Shown here: piece after piece, positions 23,393 to 36,150 of the stretch | Layout of the letters: every line of letters begins with the position of its first letter | How positions within the stretch are numbered: position 1 is the stretch's first letter | Assembly: GCF_901000735.1 (NCBI RefSeq) | Contig: NC_081544.1 | Span: 17,799,980-17,863,979, forward strand | From: Corylus avellana | Lineage: Eukaryota > Streptophyta > Magnoliopsida > Fagales > Betulaceae | DNA: 64,000 bases | Direction: 5' to 3' | Translations under genes and position numbers: made by a program | The notes under the pieces: model-generated | Databases searched by the model: none | What the model was told of the DNA's origin: nothing | The model's input: only the letters and a program-made list of their open reading frames with translations

Positions 23393-23880
23393 CTAAATTT
23401 CTATCTCACCCACATCCTTCCAAAGGAAAGCTAAACCTCCACTACGCCCCACCGGATCCAACAAAAATAGTCCTTCAAACCCTAACTTCACCCTAATCCC
23501 TTCCAGCTTATTTTTACGACTCTTTGTTTTCATAGGAAACAAACAGTTGTGTCTCTTCTCCATCACTAGTTGGCAAAGGTCTCGAACTGATTGAGGGTTC
23601 TCAAGCCCCCAGCAGTTCCAACTTATTAGAAGCATTGTTGTTGGCGGTACTGTGACCCAGCCACCACCAACTCTGCCTCCGGTGCCATCCCTTCTGAGAC
23701 TCCCATCCTACTCTTTTTGTTAGGAGAAGACCTCCCATCAGTCTCCTCCCCAATCTGATTTTTCCCCTTATCTTGTAGGTGGTCCATAGGAATAGGAACT
23801 TCATTCCTCCATGCCTGGGCTCTTGCTCTTCTCTTCCAAGATCGTACATTGGAACCACACTTCTTCCCTACAGACCGCAT
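23393..23880 (-). pseudogene. LINE 5' part: end of a leader frame and endonuclease start
   Basis: From 23635 the minus strand encodes LLISWNCWGLENPQSVRDL, then LFPMKTKSRKNKLEGIRVKL and DPVGRSGGLAFLWKD. These are the start of the AP-endonuclease domain of plant L1 ORF2. It breaks off at 23393, after about 80 residues. A basic frame upstream (23880-23626) looks like the end of ORF1. About 2.1 kb of LTR material separates it from the reverse transcriptase, and the intervening endonuclease and RT N-terminus are missing. Confidence 0.75.
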
Positions 23881-23959
23881 GATCTCGAATATTAAGAGAT
23901 AGAAAGAAATATATGAATTATTATTTTACACCCTTTTTGAATAAGTTGATTAAAAAAAA

Positions 23960-25305
23960 AAAAAAAAAGGTATTGTGGATACTAGCATGTGGAAAGATTT
24001 AGTTATGCCGCTAGGAATTACACAAGAAATTATAGTAGGACTTGTAAGAGATAGACAAAATTTATATGAAGGCATGGAAGTCGCCTTTTATATGTATAAA
24101 GTACAGTCGAATGCCATTGAGGTTATGTAAATATTAGATTTACTGGCTAAAATTTTGAGATAGAATTCTGCTACAACTAAGGATTTGATTGCTAGGAGAT
24201 AATGTTTAGCTCAAAGATCAATATGGAAGGATATATGAGAATTTAAGGCATAAAGATAGTATGAAAGGTCCTCATTAAATTGGAAGTTAGAATAATGAGT
24301 TTCGTATTAAGGAGGGGAGTTCTACGACAACGTCGTTTCTAATAAACTAGTTCCATATGGATTATGAAGCAATTTGACAGTTTGATGAACACATTAGAGT
24401 TAAACGATCAATGTAGTAGATTGTTTTCTTGGGATTGAGAGATAGAAAATAGAGTGTCTGATATAGAAACAAATAGATATTGAAAGATGTTAACGCCACT
24501 AGATTTAATAAGCCTATACATTCTACATATGCATATGAGCATTGTAATTGAGGCGTGTAAGACTGGTCCTAGTGTTAGCATATGTGTATGTCAGAACCAT
24601 GGGTGAGGAAAACAATGCGTAGAATAACTATCCCAAATGAAATGACTTGATGACCTTGTGGTAGTCAATTTAACAAGAGAAATTAGAAAGTATTATTGAT
24701 AATAGGTAGATGTCATAAGGTGAAATAAAGTAGTAAGACTATCATTTAAACCTCGGATGAGGGTGATACTATGACACTTATTGTACTTTGGAGATGAATC
24801 TCTTAAAGAGTGACGATGGAAAAAGATTTTATCAAGTGTCTTGGTAGATGATGGATACACAAAAGAGGGTATAATAGCATATAAGCATAAGCATATCAAT
24901 TGAGACAAGTTTAAAGGATTATAGCTAGCATTGATATATAATACAAGGTACTTTATGATGATAGAGCTTGAGGAATTTTAGTTGACAAATGCATGTCAAA
25001 TAAAAGCTGATAAATTGGAGACCTTAGAATAGGTTGTGATACAATAGGGTGATCTCAGATAGGATGGCACGATGACAAAAGTCAGAAGAAAAAATTATAT
25101 GATATTGTGATATGCAGTATACTAGTTAAGGGACTGATTTGACACGAGACTAGTAGTTTGAGTGTTCTCAAGTTATAAGTATGCATAGATAAATGTTATA
25201 GTTTGACATGGTATGGTAGCATATATGTTACATTTAAATTTCGAGGATGAAATTCCAACAAGGAGGGGAGAATGTAACAACCAAGGAATTTATTAGGATA
25301 ACTAA
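23960..25305 (+). mobile_element. Degenerate 3' end of a gypsy element with polypurine tract
   Basis: No frame survives. The end reads TTCGAGGATGAAATTCCAAC, then AAGGAGGGGAGA, then TGTAACAACC. This is the typical close of a chromovirus-type pol gene, polypurine tract and LTR start. The LTR is cut after about 33 bases by the LTR starting at 25306. Confidence 0.5.
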
Positions 25306-26701
25306 TGATAAGTGCTAGAATATTCATATTTTCAGCCCTTAACTTGCATGTTTTAATCCTTTAGTTTTGGTTAATTAGGCCATTTTACTTCCTTTTTGTA
25401 TTTTCTTTGTTTTATAGGCTTTTGGAAGAAAATAAAGCGTTTCTGGAAAAATTCCAAGCTTAAAGGGCAAATTGGGAAGATCTAGAAGATATGGTTAAGC
25501 TTAACCAATCATCGTTAAAGTTTAATCAAATAAAGGAAAGAATTAATTCGGAATTTCTCAATTTGAAGTCAAATCGGATTGGATGCAAAATTGGATTCTG
25601 AATACGTCTCGGTATTTTGGCCATAACTTTCAGCTCTGATATCCGATTACGGTGATTCAAGCGGCATTGGAAAGATAACTCAAACTTATACAATTAATTG
25701 TGAAATAGCATTTTCCCAATTCGGAGCGCCGCAAGGCCAAAATCACGCCGTAAGATAGGACCGCAATTCTGGGCGAATCTTATTCCGATTTGGGCTTAGG
25801 TTTTCTTTAACCTAATTGGGCTTGGACTTAAATCTCCGAAATTCCTAGGATTACTAGGGCTTCTAGGACTCTCATAAGCCCTATAAATAGACCTCTAAGC
25901 CTCACAATTGAGGGGGATCAGACGAAGACGCGCCGGGGGCGCCGTTCTTGGTCGCTTTCCGTGTTTTATGGGTTTTTGTAGCTTGGAACTAGAATTCTTT
26001 TGTAAGTTTTTAATTTTAATGAAGTAATTTAGTTTCTTTATGATTTCTTTTGTCATGAGAGGCTAATTCTTCAACTAAAGTTGAAGATGAAGCCTCACCA
26101 TTGATTAGTTTTATATTTTTATGTTTCGTTCGTACAAATCCGTCGTTTAATGTAATGTATGTTCGTTTCAGTTCAATTGTGTGACAAAATTGTGATTGAT
26201 TGTTGTTTATAAATCGTGAAAATGTTGGATATTCGTTGTGTTTCATCCAACGGATACATCGAATGATTTGATTGAGACTTATATCCATTGTGATTTACGG
26301 ATACAATGGATGATTTGATCTCAATTGGATATTCGTTGTGATTTGTAATAGAGATGGATTCATCGAATGATTCAATTGGTTTATAAAAAAACAATAGAAC
26401 ATATATATAGGGTTTAATTGTTTGTCGGATGCATGAATGAAAACATAAGAATGTATGCTTTGATTTGGTGAGGTGAATTCTAAAACCTTAGTTGTTTATC
26501 TTTTGATTATTTTTATTTTATTTAGTTTATGTTAGTTTATTTTCAAAATCAAAATCATTCGGAACTAGGTTAAGATATAATTGATTTAGATATAAATTAA
26601 ATTTCACAAACACAATTCCCTATGGATCGACCTCGCACTTGCACACACACTATATTGCATACGAGTCGTGCGCTTGCGAGTACAATTAAATTTGTACATC
26701 A
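25306..26701 (+). repeat. Element D: gypsy-type LTR, plus strand
   Basis: TGATAAGTGC...TTGTACATCA, 1396 bp. It is related to the LTRs of elements B and A (shared TATCCATTGTGATT-like blocks, the CTATAAATAG leader, and a terminal ACGAGTCGTGCGCTTGCGAG block). A primer site follows directly. No 3' partner or gypsy coding region is present; Copia gag follows instead. Confidence 0.8.
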
Positions 26702-26706
26702 AATTT

Positions 26707-26724
26707 TGGCGCCGTTGCCGGGGA
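26707..26724 (+). other. Element D primer binding site (tRNA-Asp)
   Basis: TGGCGCCGTTGCCGGGGA is complementary to the 3' end of plant tRNA-Asp, the primer used by Athila-type gypsy elements. It lies five bases after the LTR. Confidence 0.85.
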
Positions 26725-26769
26725 TTTGTTTGTTTGTGAAAATTGATTTTTGTTTAGAGACTGATTATA

Positions 26770-29700
26770 AGGATAAGTTCACTAGTGGAGGAAAATGTCA
26801 TGAATGTGGGGGTCGGGGTCATATTCGAATTGAATGTGCTAATCTGAAAAAGTCCAAAGGTAAAGCTTTCAATGTCACTCAGAGTGATGAGTCGGATGAT
26901 GAAAAATCCGAAGAAGAAGTTGAAGGAGGAGTGAATTATTTAGCTTTTACTGCTTCTTATGATAATTATTATAAGACTGTTAACTCACCTCATATGATAA
27001 ACGAATCTGAAATTGAATTTGATGATGAGGTGGATTTACAAACTGCTTATAATAACTTGTTTGTGGAATGTGATAAATTGAACAAGCTGAATAGGAGAAA
27101 TCTGAAAAATCTGAAAGAAGCTGAACTTGAGAAAGAAAGATTAATGAAATCTATGGATGAATGTTTAGCTATTCGAAACACTTTGACTTCTGAAAACCTC
27201 ATGCTGATTGCTAAAGTGAAATCTCTAGAAAAGGACTTGAATGATTCGAATGATCATTTAAGGAAATTTTCTAGTGATAAATTGAATCAAATGTTAGGAA
27301 ATCAGAAACATTCACATGATAGGACTGGATTGGGTTTTAATAAACATGTTAATTCATCTTCTTCAAATGTTGCAACCACTTCTAAGATCATGTTTGTGAA
27401 ACCTAAAATGAAAGATGTGGCAATTGAGAATTCTTGCTTACTTCAAGAAAGTTCAGAAGATGTGACGAAGAAAAATAAGTTGAAATTCAAAGTTCCGGTA
27501 AGGACTAACTTCATCCCTACTTGTTTTCACTGTGGTGTCAAAGGTCATACTCGACCAAACTATTTTCAAATTAGGGCTAAACAACCATGGTCTCAGAAGA
27601 ATATCCCTAGACTAGATGAACCTGGAATTGGGAATCAACTAAAAGTTTTAACTGCTCAAGTGAAACTTATTAGTGAGAAGTTAGCTGTTTTGTCAAATTC
27701 TGTTGATATAAAAGATATGTCTAATTTGATTGACAAGAATGTGCAAATTCGTCCTCAAAAGGAATAGGTCTGGGTTAAAAAGAAAGATCATCTATGCCTT
27801 GTTGCTCATACTACCTTAAGTGTGCTTAACTCTTGTTTGTGGTTTCTGGATAGTGGTTGTTCAAAACATATGACAGGTGATAAGTCTCTATTCAAAGAGC
27901 TTAAAGAAGGCAAATGAGGTGGAAGCATCACTTATGGAGATGGCAGCAAATCGAAGGTGATCGGTCAAGGAATTGTGGAAATTTCTAGTGCTCCTACTCC
28001 ACAAGAAGTGCTGTATGTTGAAGGACTCCGGGCAAATTTATTGAGCATCAGTCAATTTTGTGATTATGATCTAGTGGTCCAGTTTTCTAAGAAAGAATGT
28101 AGCATATTTGATTCTCAAGGAAAATGGTTGATGGGAGGAGAGCGCACGGTTGACAACTGCTATTGTCTCTCCTCAACTTCTCAAATAAAATGCAATAATG
28201 CAACCCTGGACGCTGGAGAATTGTGGCATCAACGGTTAGGGCATCTAAATTTTCATGATCTGGTCAGAATTTCAATGACAGAAGCTATAGCTGATTTACC
28301 CAAGATTCATCAGGCTGATAAAGGAAAGTGTGGCCCATGTCAACTGGGGAAACAAACTAGAACTCCTCACAAAAAGATCTCAGGTATTGTTACCTCTCGA
28401 AACTTAGAGCTTCTTCACATGGATCTCATGGGCCCTACACGGACAGCCAGTTTGGGAGGCAAGAAATACATTATGGTGATCGTAGATGACTTCTCTCGAT
28501 ACACATGGGTAATTTTGTTAAGTGAAAAATCTGAAGCCTTTGAACATGCTCAGATCTTGTTTCATAAGATACAAAATGAACAAGACTGTTTCATCAAGCG
28601 AATCCGGAGCGATCATGGCAGAGAATTCGAGAACTCAAGTTTTGAAGATTATTGTGCTCAGCAAGGTATCAAACAAGAATTCTCATCCCCCATAACTCCT
28701 CAACAAAATGGAGTAGTTGAACGAAAAAATCGAGTCATACAAGAAATGGCTAGAGTTATGATACATGCTAAGGATTTGGCACAACATTTTTGGGGAGAAT
28801 CAGTCCATACGGCATGTCATATTGTTAATCGAGTTTTTCTCAGACCAACAACTACCAAGACACCATATGAGCTATGGAGAGGCAAGAAAACCACTGTCAA
28901 ATATTTTCGGGTGTTCAGAAGTACATGTTACATTCTTCATGATAGGGAGAACTTGGGGAAGTTTGATGCAAAGAGTGACGAAGGAATTTTTCTTGGATAT
29001 TCAAATACAAGTCGAGCTAGTCGTGTGTATAACAAAAGGACCAAGTCAGTAATGGAATCAGTAAATGTTGTCATCGATGATGAAACTACCAAGGAGCATT
29101 TTGCAGAAGAAGAACCTCAGGTTGAGGGGGAGCAAGTTGATATGTCTGATAAAACTCATGAACATCCTAGTCCGAATGTTTCAGCAGTCCGTACATCAAT
29201 ACTTTCAGATACAGAAGGCATGACTCCTTCACCAGTTCCACACTTGGTCTCTCATGCACCATCCTCTAGAGTCTAACTTAATCATCCTAAAGAAAATTTG
29301 CTGGGAAATGTTAATGAAGGGTTACGACTGCGAAACAAGGTGGTAAATCAAGTCACTTATTCTTGTTATCTCTCTGAGATTGAGCCAAAGAAGGTTAATG
29401 TGGCATTAGAAGATGAGAGTTGGGTTGCGGCTATGCATGATGAACTCAATCAGTTTGTTCGGAATGATGTTTGGAATTTGGTTCCAAAACCAAAAGATCA
29501 GAATATCATTGGCACTAAATGGATCTTCAAGAATAAATCCGACGAGCATGGTATAGTGGTAAGAAACAAAGCTCGATTGGTTGCTCAAGGATACACTCAA
29601 GTTGAAGGAGTGGATTTTGATGAGTTGTTCGCACCGGTAGCTAGATTGGAATATATCAGAATTTTGTTGAGCATCTCATGTCATCTCCAGATCAAATTGT

Positions 29701-30908
29701 ATCAGATGGACGTCAAGAGTGCTTTTCTCAATGGCATTCTTTAAGAAGAAGTATATGTAGCTCAGCCACAAGGGTTTCAAGATCCAATTTATCCAGATCA
29801 TGTTTACAAGCTGAAAAAGGCACTTTATGGATTGAAACAAGCTCCGAGAGCTTGGTATGAATGTCTGACAACATATCTTCTTGAACATGGGTTCATCCGA
29901 GGACAGGCTGACCGTACGTTGTTCATCCGTAGGAAAGGCAGTGAACTACTCATTGTCCAAATTTATGTAGATGACATTATCTTTGGCTCTACGGTCGACT
30001 CACAGGCTTATCAATTTTCTATAGAAATGAAGCAAGAGTTCGAAATGAGTATGATTGGTGAATTGACCTATTTTCTAGGTTTTCAAGTTTAACAATCCAA
30101 CAAAGGTATCTTTGTGTCTCAACCAAAGTATGCAAAAGATCTTGTGAAGAAATTCGGGTTGGATGGAAAAAGTCATGCTCGCACACCCATGAGTACGAGT
30201 ATTAAGCTGTGTGCAGATGTGGCTGGGAAATTCGTTGACCAAACCTTATACAGAAGCATGATAGGCTGTCTACTTTACCTTACAGCTAGTCGACCAGATA
30301 TATCTTTCAGTGTAGGTGTATGTGCTCGATTCCAAGCTAATCCAAAGGAATCTCATCTAACAGCAGTTAAACGAATCCTCAGGTATGTCAATGGCACTAT
30401 CAATTTTGGGATTTATTTTTCTACTAACACAAATCTTGAACTTGCAGGATATTCTGATGCAAACTGGGCTGGTAATGCTGATGATCGAAAAAGTACATCA
30501 GGCGGATGTTTTTATGTGGGAACAAATTTGGTCGCCTGGATGAGTAAGAAACAAAACTCCATCTCTCTCTCTACTGCTGAGGCCGAATATATAGCTGCTG
30601 AGAGCTGCTGCACACAGCTCATCTGGATGAAGCAACTTCTTGCGGACTATGGATTTGCTAAAGGAAAAATGATTGTCCACTGTGACAATACTAGTGCCAT
30701 CAACATCTCAAAGAATCCGGTTCAACATTCACGCACGAAACACATTGACATTCATCATCATTTCATCCGTGACTTGGTAGAGACCCAAGTGGTATCTCTT
30801 GAATTTATGCTTACTGAACACCAATTAGCTGACCTGTTTACAAAACCTCTAGATGGATCTAGGTTTGAGTATCTCAGGAATGCAATTGGTGTATGCGATC
30901 TCTCTTGA
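26770..30908 (+). pseudogene. SIRE-like Copia gag-pol, one frame with five stops
   Basis: One reading frame runs to 30908 with no frameshift. It is broken by TAG 27764, TGA 27915, TAA 29274, TAA 29742 and TAA 30090. Motifs in order: zinc knuckle CHECGGRGHIRIEC, a coiled-coil-like Lys/Glu-rich stretch, second zinc knuckle (CFHCGVKGHTRPNY, last Cys replaced by Tyr), protease DSGCSKHMTGD, GAG-pre-integrase LWHQRLGHLNFHDL, integrase with CGPCQLGKQTRTPHKK, a D..D..E core and SPITPQQNGVVERKNR, reverse transcriptase with [12 protein letters not shown] and YVDDIIFG, and RNase H with GYSDANWAG and TKHIDIHHHFI. The copy cannot be functional. The frame upstream of about 26760 belongs to the gypsy LTR, not to gag. 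Confidence 0.9.
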
Positions 30909-32098
30909 TTGTATACATAGAACATGCCTAGAAATTGAACATATTGATATTTGTCTATAGCTGTTCTAGGGCATTTTTGTTTGTTTTGGTTTGCTTTGTC
31001 TTTATTTTCTTTGATTCTTTTATTTTTGGGATTGTTTTTATTTGTTGGATAGTCAGTTTCTCATGTCTTGTGCTCAAATGAATATTTTACATATAAGTGG
31101 GGTCAATATTTCTCCAATTTACATCTCAAGCTCCATATGTTTATGATATACCTTGTTCTTCTGAAAACTGTTAAAGGAGTAAAAAGTCAGTTTTTCTCAT
31201 GTTCGAAGTTGTGCACTATTTGCCATCATTAGGTTTAGATTTTTTTTGTGTGTTTTGGGAATTTGGATCAAACATTTTTTTTGGAAGATAGGTAGTGTCA
31301 GTTCTATCCACTTGACCAACTCGTTAGTTGAACCTAGCTTCTAAAAATTCCAACATTTTCTTCCATAAAAAAAAAAAAAAGGAGGGCATAAAATAAGCTC
31401 AGATGACTTAGTTTTGCTTCTATATGTCCCTAAAGAAAGAATCAGTGATCAAATCATTGCGGAAATAGATGATTACTAAAGGACATGGTAAAAGCGAATG
31501 ATTAGTCTCAGGGGGAGTGTATCGGATGAGTGAATCTAGGTCCTAACATTATAAGGTTTTACTGTGGCTTGAATGAGACTGTTTGTCTTTCATTTACAAA
31601 ATGTCTGCCTAGATTTACCTTTCACTAATGAAATCTTATTTAATGGGAGTTTTCACACACTACACCCTCACATGAGATTTCTGATTATTGCCTACTTGAC
31701 TAAATTCACAGAACAAGGTTGTGTCTTGCATATAGTACATTTATGGTGTAAGTGTAATTTGTTGATCACTCCGGATTGTTAAGATATTCATAAGGACACA
31801 CATGGTTTATTGGATATCTAAACAAGTTCTGTTTGTTTTTCCTTTTTTTTTTTTTTTTGATGAATTTATTTTTTTTGGCTTTTATTTTTTTGGGATGCGG
31901 ACCAGACATGGTACTTACCTATCCGGACACGGCCATCGCATTGTTTTCAAAACCCTTATTTTTTTCTCCATTTCATATTTCTCTCTCTCTCGGCCGAATC
32001 ACTTCTTCCTAAAATTTTTTTTCCTTGTTTCATTTTTTTCTCTCTTTTTATCTCTGATTTCTTTGCTTTACAGTCCCATATACACATTCCATCATCGC
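30909..32098 (+). other. SIRE-like element, spacer between pol and envelope-like frame (first part)
   Basis: T-rich sequence with several pyrimidine tracts and a purine run TCTCAGGGGGAGTG near 31510. No coding frame is supported. It ends where the inserted LTR begins. Confidence 0.6.
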
Positions 32099-32502
32099 TG
32101 TTGGGGATAAAATCCACTATGGGCCCCACTATCTCTCAACAACCCTTAAGTATCTCATAAGGTCCTATGTCATCTCAACTACCTCACATTATCTCCCCAC
32201 TATTTCAAATGATTCTTCAATCATCTGAAGGGAGAAGATCAAGGAAGAAGTTTCAGAGATAAAACCCAATAAAAGAGAACTCAAGACATAGGTAAAAGGG
32301 ATCGGTCATTATTTCTTAATACATTGCTAGCTCAGGTTATATTTTGACCCCATATACGACCGGCAACTTAAGCATCGGAGGGTCTACGGGGCCTTCCCTG
32401 TAGACCCCTTTGACGCTCTTATTATTTTGTAGGAGCCCGAAGGTCACTGGTTAGAGACACCTCGAAGAACGTGAAGATCACACCAAACGAAAACTGTTAA
32501 CA
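32099..32502 (+). repeat. LARD left LTR
   Basis: TGTTGGGGATAAAATCC...GAAAACTGTTAACA. It matches 38357-38757 almost base for base, which points to a relatively recent insertion. Confidence 0.9.
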
Positions 32503-34275
32503 GTTTGGCGCCGTCTGTGGGAACTATGACGTTCTTACAAAATCAAAATCCATTATGATGGTGATCATGCGTTCAGGCGATACATCGACCAACCGGAACT
32601 AGATCTGCACAGATCTATACTCATGGATCCCATATCCAATCCATGGCGATCTGCGTGTACATATACCAAATCGTGTTTGCTGTCGCCAGATTTACGTTTA
32701 TCTGACGGGTCTGCACAGATCTACAATCATAAATCTTAGATCCACTATGTTCCGATCTCCATACACCAAATCGGTGTTTTCTTTCGTCGGATTCGCAAAA
32801 ATAATTCTCCTACGTACGGATCTTATGCTCGAGGTAGGCAAAAGGCGACAAATTTGCACTCACCGACGCTGAATCATTAGATAAGTTGTTCTTTTTTCTA
32901 CTCATATTTGTCATAAACGTATAAGTATATACTAATCTGACATAGAGTTATTTAAATAATGTTGTGTCTTGGTTTTGATGAAGGTGACTTTTCTTTAAAA
33001 GAAGCAAATATTATGTTGCTTCCTCATATGCTGTTACGTAGGCACTTTTAAAGGGAATCTGAAAAACATGTGAGCCTATGCTTATCTAGGACCACGTGCT
33101 ACCTAGCTTTTCTACTTTCTTTGTTAAAGGCAAGCGTGGTATAAAGTTTCTAATATTCAACATTTAGTGATTTAAATGGATGCTAAATTTTATGAGTATC
33201 GTTAAACGCATAAGTTGCTTCAACAATCCCTCGAAACACAAGATTTATAAACAAAAAGAATGTGATTTCTCTGTTTATTTCCTCTTCACTTTTAATTTTA
33301 CATGAAAGAGGTGGAAGAAGTATGAAGGGAGGAAAGGAAGCAATCATTCCTTAACAGACCCTCAAAGGCAATTTCATAATTATTTGTGGACTAAGCCAAG
33401 TCAAAGAAAGAGTGGCGTGGCTGTGGGCAAAACAAATCCATGCAAGGAGACGATTGTCACTATAGCTGTCAAAAAGCAGAGAAAATATCTCTATCATGTC
33501 CTTAAAAAAAAATAAAGGTGCTTTCATTGAGAGGCAAGAAGGCACGGGCTCCTAGGCGGAATTGGTGTACTTCGGAAAGATAAGTCCATTTCCTTAAATA
33601 TGGATTATTTTACTAATATTTTCATGAATTGATAAAAAGGATAAACAATTGTGGCAAAACTTACTGTGATGCCTTTTTGTAATTTTTTTTTTAAAAAACA
33701 TGATGGCTGTCAGACTTATGTGCCCTTTTAATCACAAGCTCAAATATTACTATTATGCCATTATTGTCATCTCCAAGCTTAGGGAAAAGGTTTCTGAAAA
33801 AACCATGCAGTTCCTCGCCGACGACACTGACCCTCGCATCAAGGTCACCAGACCTCGCCCTTCAGGCTCGCCGCCGTTCATGGACTCTAGCTCAAAGTCG
33901 TCAGACCCTTCCTCATAAACGGAAGTGAAGAGGATGAGCAAGCCCTCCGGCGCCAGCAGACATGCTGACGAACTCCCTCCAAATTCTCGTCCTCGCCTCA
34001 TCGGTGAACCAGCATCCCGGCGAACTCCCTCTAGATTCCTGACCTCGCCTCGTCGGTGAGCCATCACCCAGCAAGCTCCTTCTAGAGGCCTCGCTAGCTT
34101 TGAACTTGCCTCGTCGCTGCTAGTGACCGAGCTGTACTTGGACTAGGGGTCACTGAGCCCTCCTCGGACGTACAGGCTCTTTTCGGCAGACTTGCCTCTT
34201 CGACGATCGCCAGCCCACGAGCCCAGGCCTCTGCCCTCTCCGCAACAAACCATGTTGTTTACCATGCCAGTCGCC

Positions 34276-34950
34276 AAGTTTGCAGAGAGCCGAGACCTGA
34301 GGCTGAAGAAACCCGAGGCCTAAGTCAGCAGAAAGCCGAGACCTAAGTCTGCAGAGAGCCGAGACCTGAGGCTGAAGAAACTCGAGGCCTAAGTCAGCAG
34401 AAAGCCGAGAACTAAGTCTGTAGAGAGCCGAGACTTGAGGCTGAAGAGAGCTGAGACCTGAGGCTGAAGAGACCCGAGGCCTAAGTCTGCAGAGAGCCGA
34501 GACCTGAGGCTGAAGAGACCCGAGGCCTAAGTCAGCAGAAAGCCGAGACCTAATTCTGCAGAGAGGCGAGACTTGAGGCTGAAAAATCCCGAGACCTAAG
34601 GCTGAAGAGACCCGAGGCCTAAGTTTGTAGAGAGCCGAGACCTGAGGCTGAAGAGACCCGAGGCCTAAGTCAGCAGAAAACTGAGACCTAAGTCTGCAGA
34701 GAGTCGAGACTTGAGGCTGAAGAGAGCCGTGACTTGAGGCTGAAGAGACCCGAGGCCTAAGTCTGCAGAGAGCCGAGACCTGAGGCTGAAGAGAGCCGAG
34801 ACCTGAGGCTGAAGAGACTCGAGGCCTAAGTCAGTAGAAAGCCGAGACCTAAGTCTGCAGAGAGCCGAGACTTGAGGCTCAAGGGACCCGAGACCCGAGT
34901 CTGTAGAAAACCGAGACCCGAGTCTGTTGAGAGCCGAGACCCGAGGCCCA
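34276..34950. repeat. 23-bp module tandem repeat inside the LARD
   Basis: Modules such as GCCGAGACCTGAGGCTGAAG and CCCGAGGCCTAAGTCTGCAG alternate for about 675 bp, roughly 29 modules by length. They form a higher-order 46-bp unit. Frames through it give Leu/Ser/Arg repeats on the minus strand, which I do not regard as genes. Confidence 0.85.
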
Positions 34951-35639
34951 AACTGCAAAAAGGCGAGACCTACGCCTACTGAAAGCCGGGACCCGAGTCC
35001 ACCGAGTTACCAGGTGTGCCGAGTCACAAAGCTTCTAAGCTTTGTCGAGACTGCAAAGCCTGCCTCGGACGGTCTGAAGATGATGACATTCTTATGTCGC
35101 AAAGAGAAAATGGATGTGGCTATTGATGAAGCTGTCTCATGGGTGATGTCCATGGTTCAGTCTCCAGAGGCTCGTTAGCAATACCATCATCTGCTTGAAA
35201 GATACTGCCAAGCTAAGTTCATGAGAGTAAGTTAGAATCAGCATTACTGCATGACGTGATGCACCTGACCAACTCCCCTCAAGCTTGTCGATCCACGCGA
35301 ATGGCCGCTGACTCACCTTGAGATGAGTGGTGAAACGGTCCTAAATTAAGTTTACGGGCTCAAGCAAATGGGCTTGCAATGTTATTCCGGGGGGTCGCGA
35401 TCTCCCGCTGCGAGTCCTAAAACTGGGGCAGCGAGCAAGATCAGACATTTCACAGTGGCCAACCCCTTAGTCTACGCCGATCGCCACTTCAGGTTCGCTG
35501 GACGCCAAGTCTTGCCAAGTCTGACCTTCGGCAAAACAACCTCGGGTCGCCAACCCAAACTCAGGTTCACCAACACCTCTTCTCGGATTTATAATTATCA
35601 ATTATATTTTGCTTGGATGCATGCACTAGTTCGCATTTT

Positions 35640-36150
35640 GTGCAGAAAAAATCCGGGAATAAAATTCCGAGACAAACTCCAAGAAATTTTCCAAAGAAAA
35701 ATTCCAAGAGTCCAGAAAGTCAAATTCCCGAGGATGGATCATCTTGCAAAATTCCAAGGAAAAATCTTAAGGACAACTCTTAAGGGAAAAGTTCCGAGAG
35801 TCACAACTCAGGGAAAAATTCCGAGGAAAAATCTTGAGACAACTCTTAAGGGAAAAATTTCGAGGATCTCAAGAGAACTCTTAAGGGAAAAATTCCGAGG
35901 AAGAAAACCGAAAGTCACAACTCCGAGGGAACAATTCCGAGTAAAAAATCCCAAGAGCCAACTACTTTGAGAGCACCAAGTCCTTAGCATCAAGGAACCA
36001 AAATGAAAATAATTTTCCAGATTTACTTTCGAAGAAAAATTCCGAGAGTCCGAGGATGAATTTTCGAGAAGAAATTTCCAAGTCAAAAATCCGAGAAGCA
36101 AAAAATCCCAAGGTGCAAATTTCCCGAGGAGAAATATTTTGAGGATCATT
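35640..36150. repeat. Dispersed AAATTCCGAG-type repeats inside the LARD
   Basis: AAATTCCGAGG/AAATTCCAAG recurs every 20-40 bases, with a longer block ACAACTCTTAAGGGAAAA at least three times. A forward frame at 35368-35970 reads Lys/Pro-rich repeats because of it. Coding is not supported. Confidence 0.7.

Noticed and set aside
26622..27766. A host gene of 381 codons with zinc knuckles
   Set aside because: The first 45 codons are LTR and primer-site sequence, and the rest is Copia gag followed by protease, integrase and RT in the same frame.
34276..34950. A centromeric or telomeric satellite
   Set aside because: It is confined to the interior of one LTR element between its two LTRs, with no array outside.
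34665..34958. A 97-codon minus-strand repeat protein (LSTDLGLxSLQPQVSAL-type)
   Set aside because: It is the direct product of the 23-bp modular DNA repeat; the forward strand is equally repetitive and no start context exists.
35368..35970. A 200-codon forward frame in the LARD
   Set aside because: Its second half is a translation of AAATTCCGAG-type repeats and its first half matches nothing recognised.
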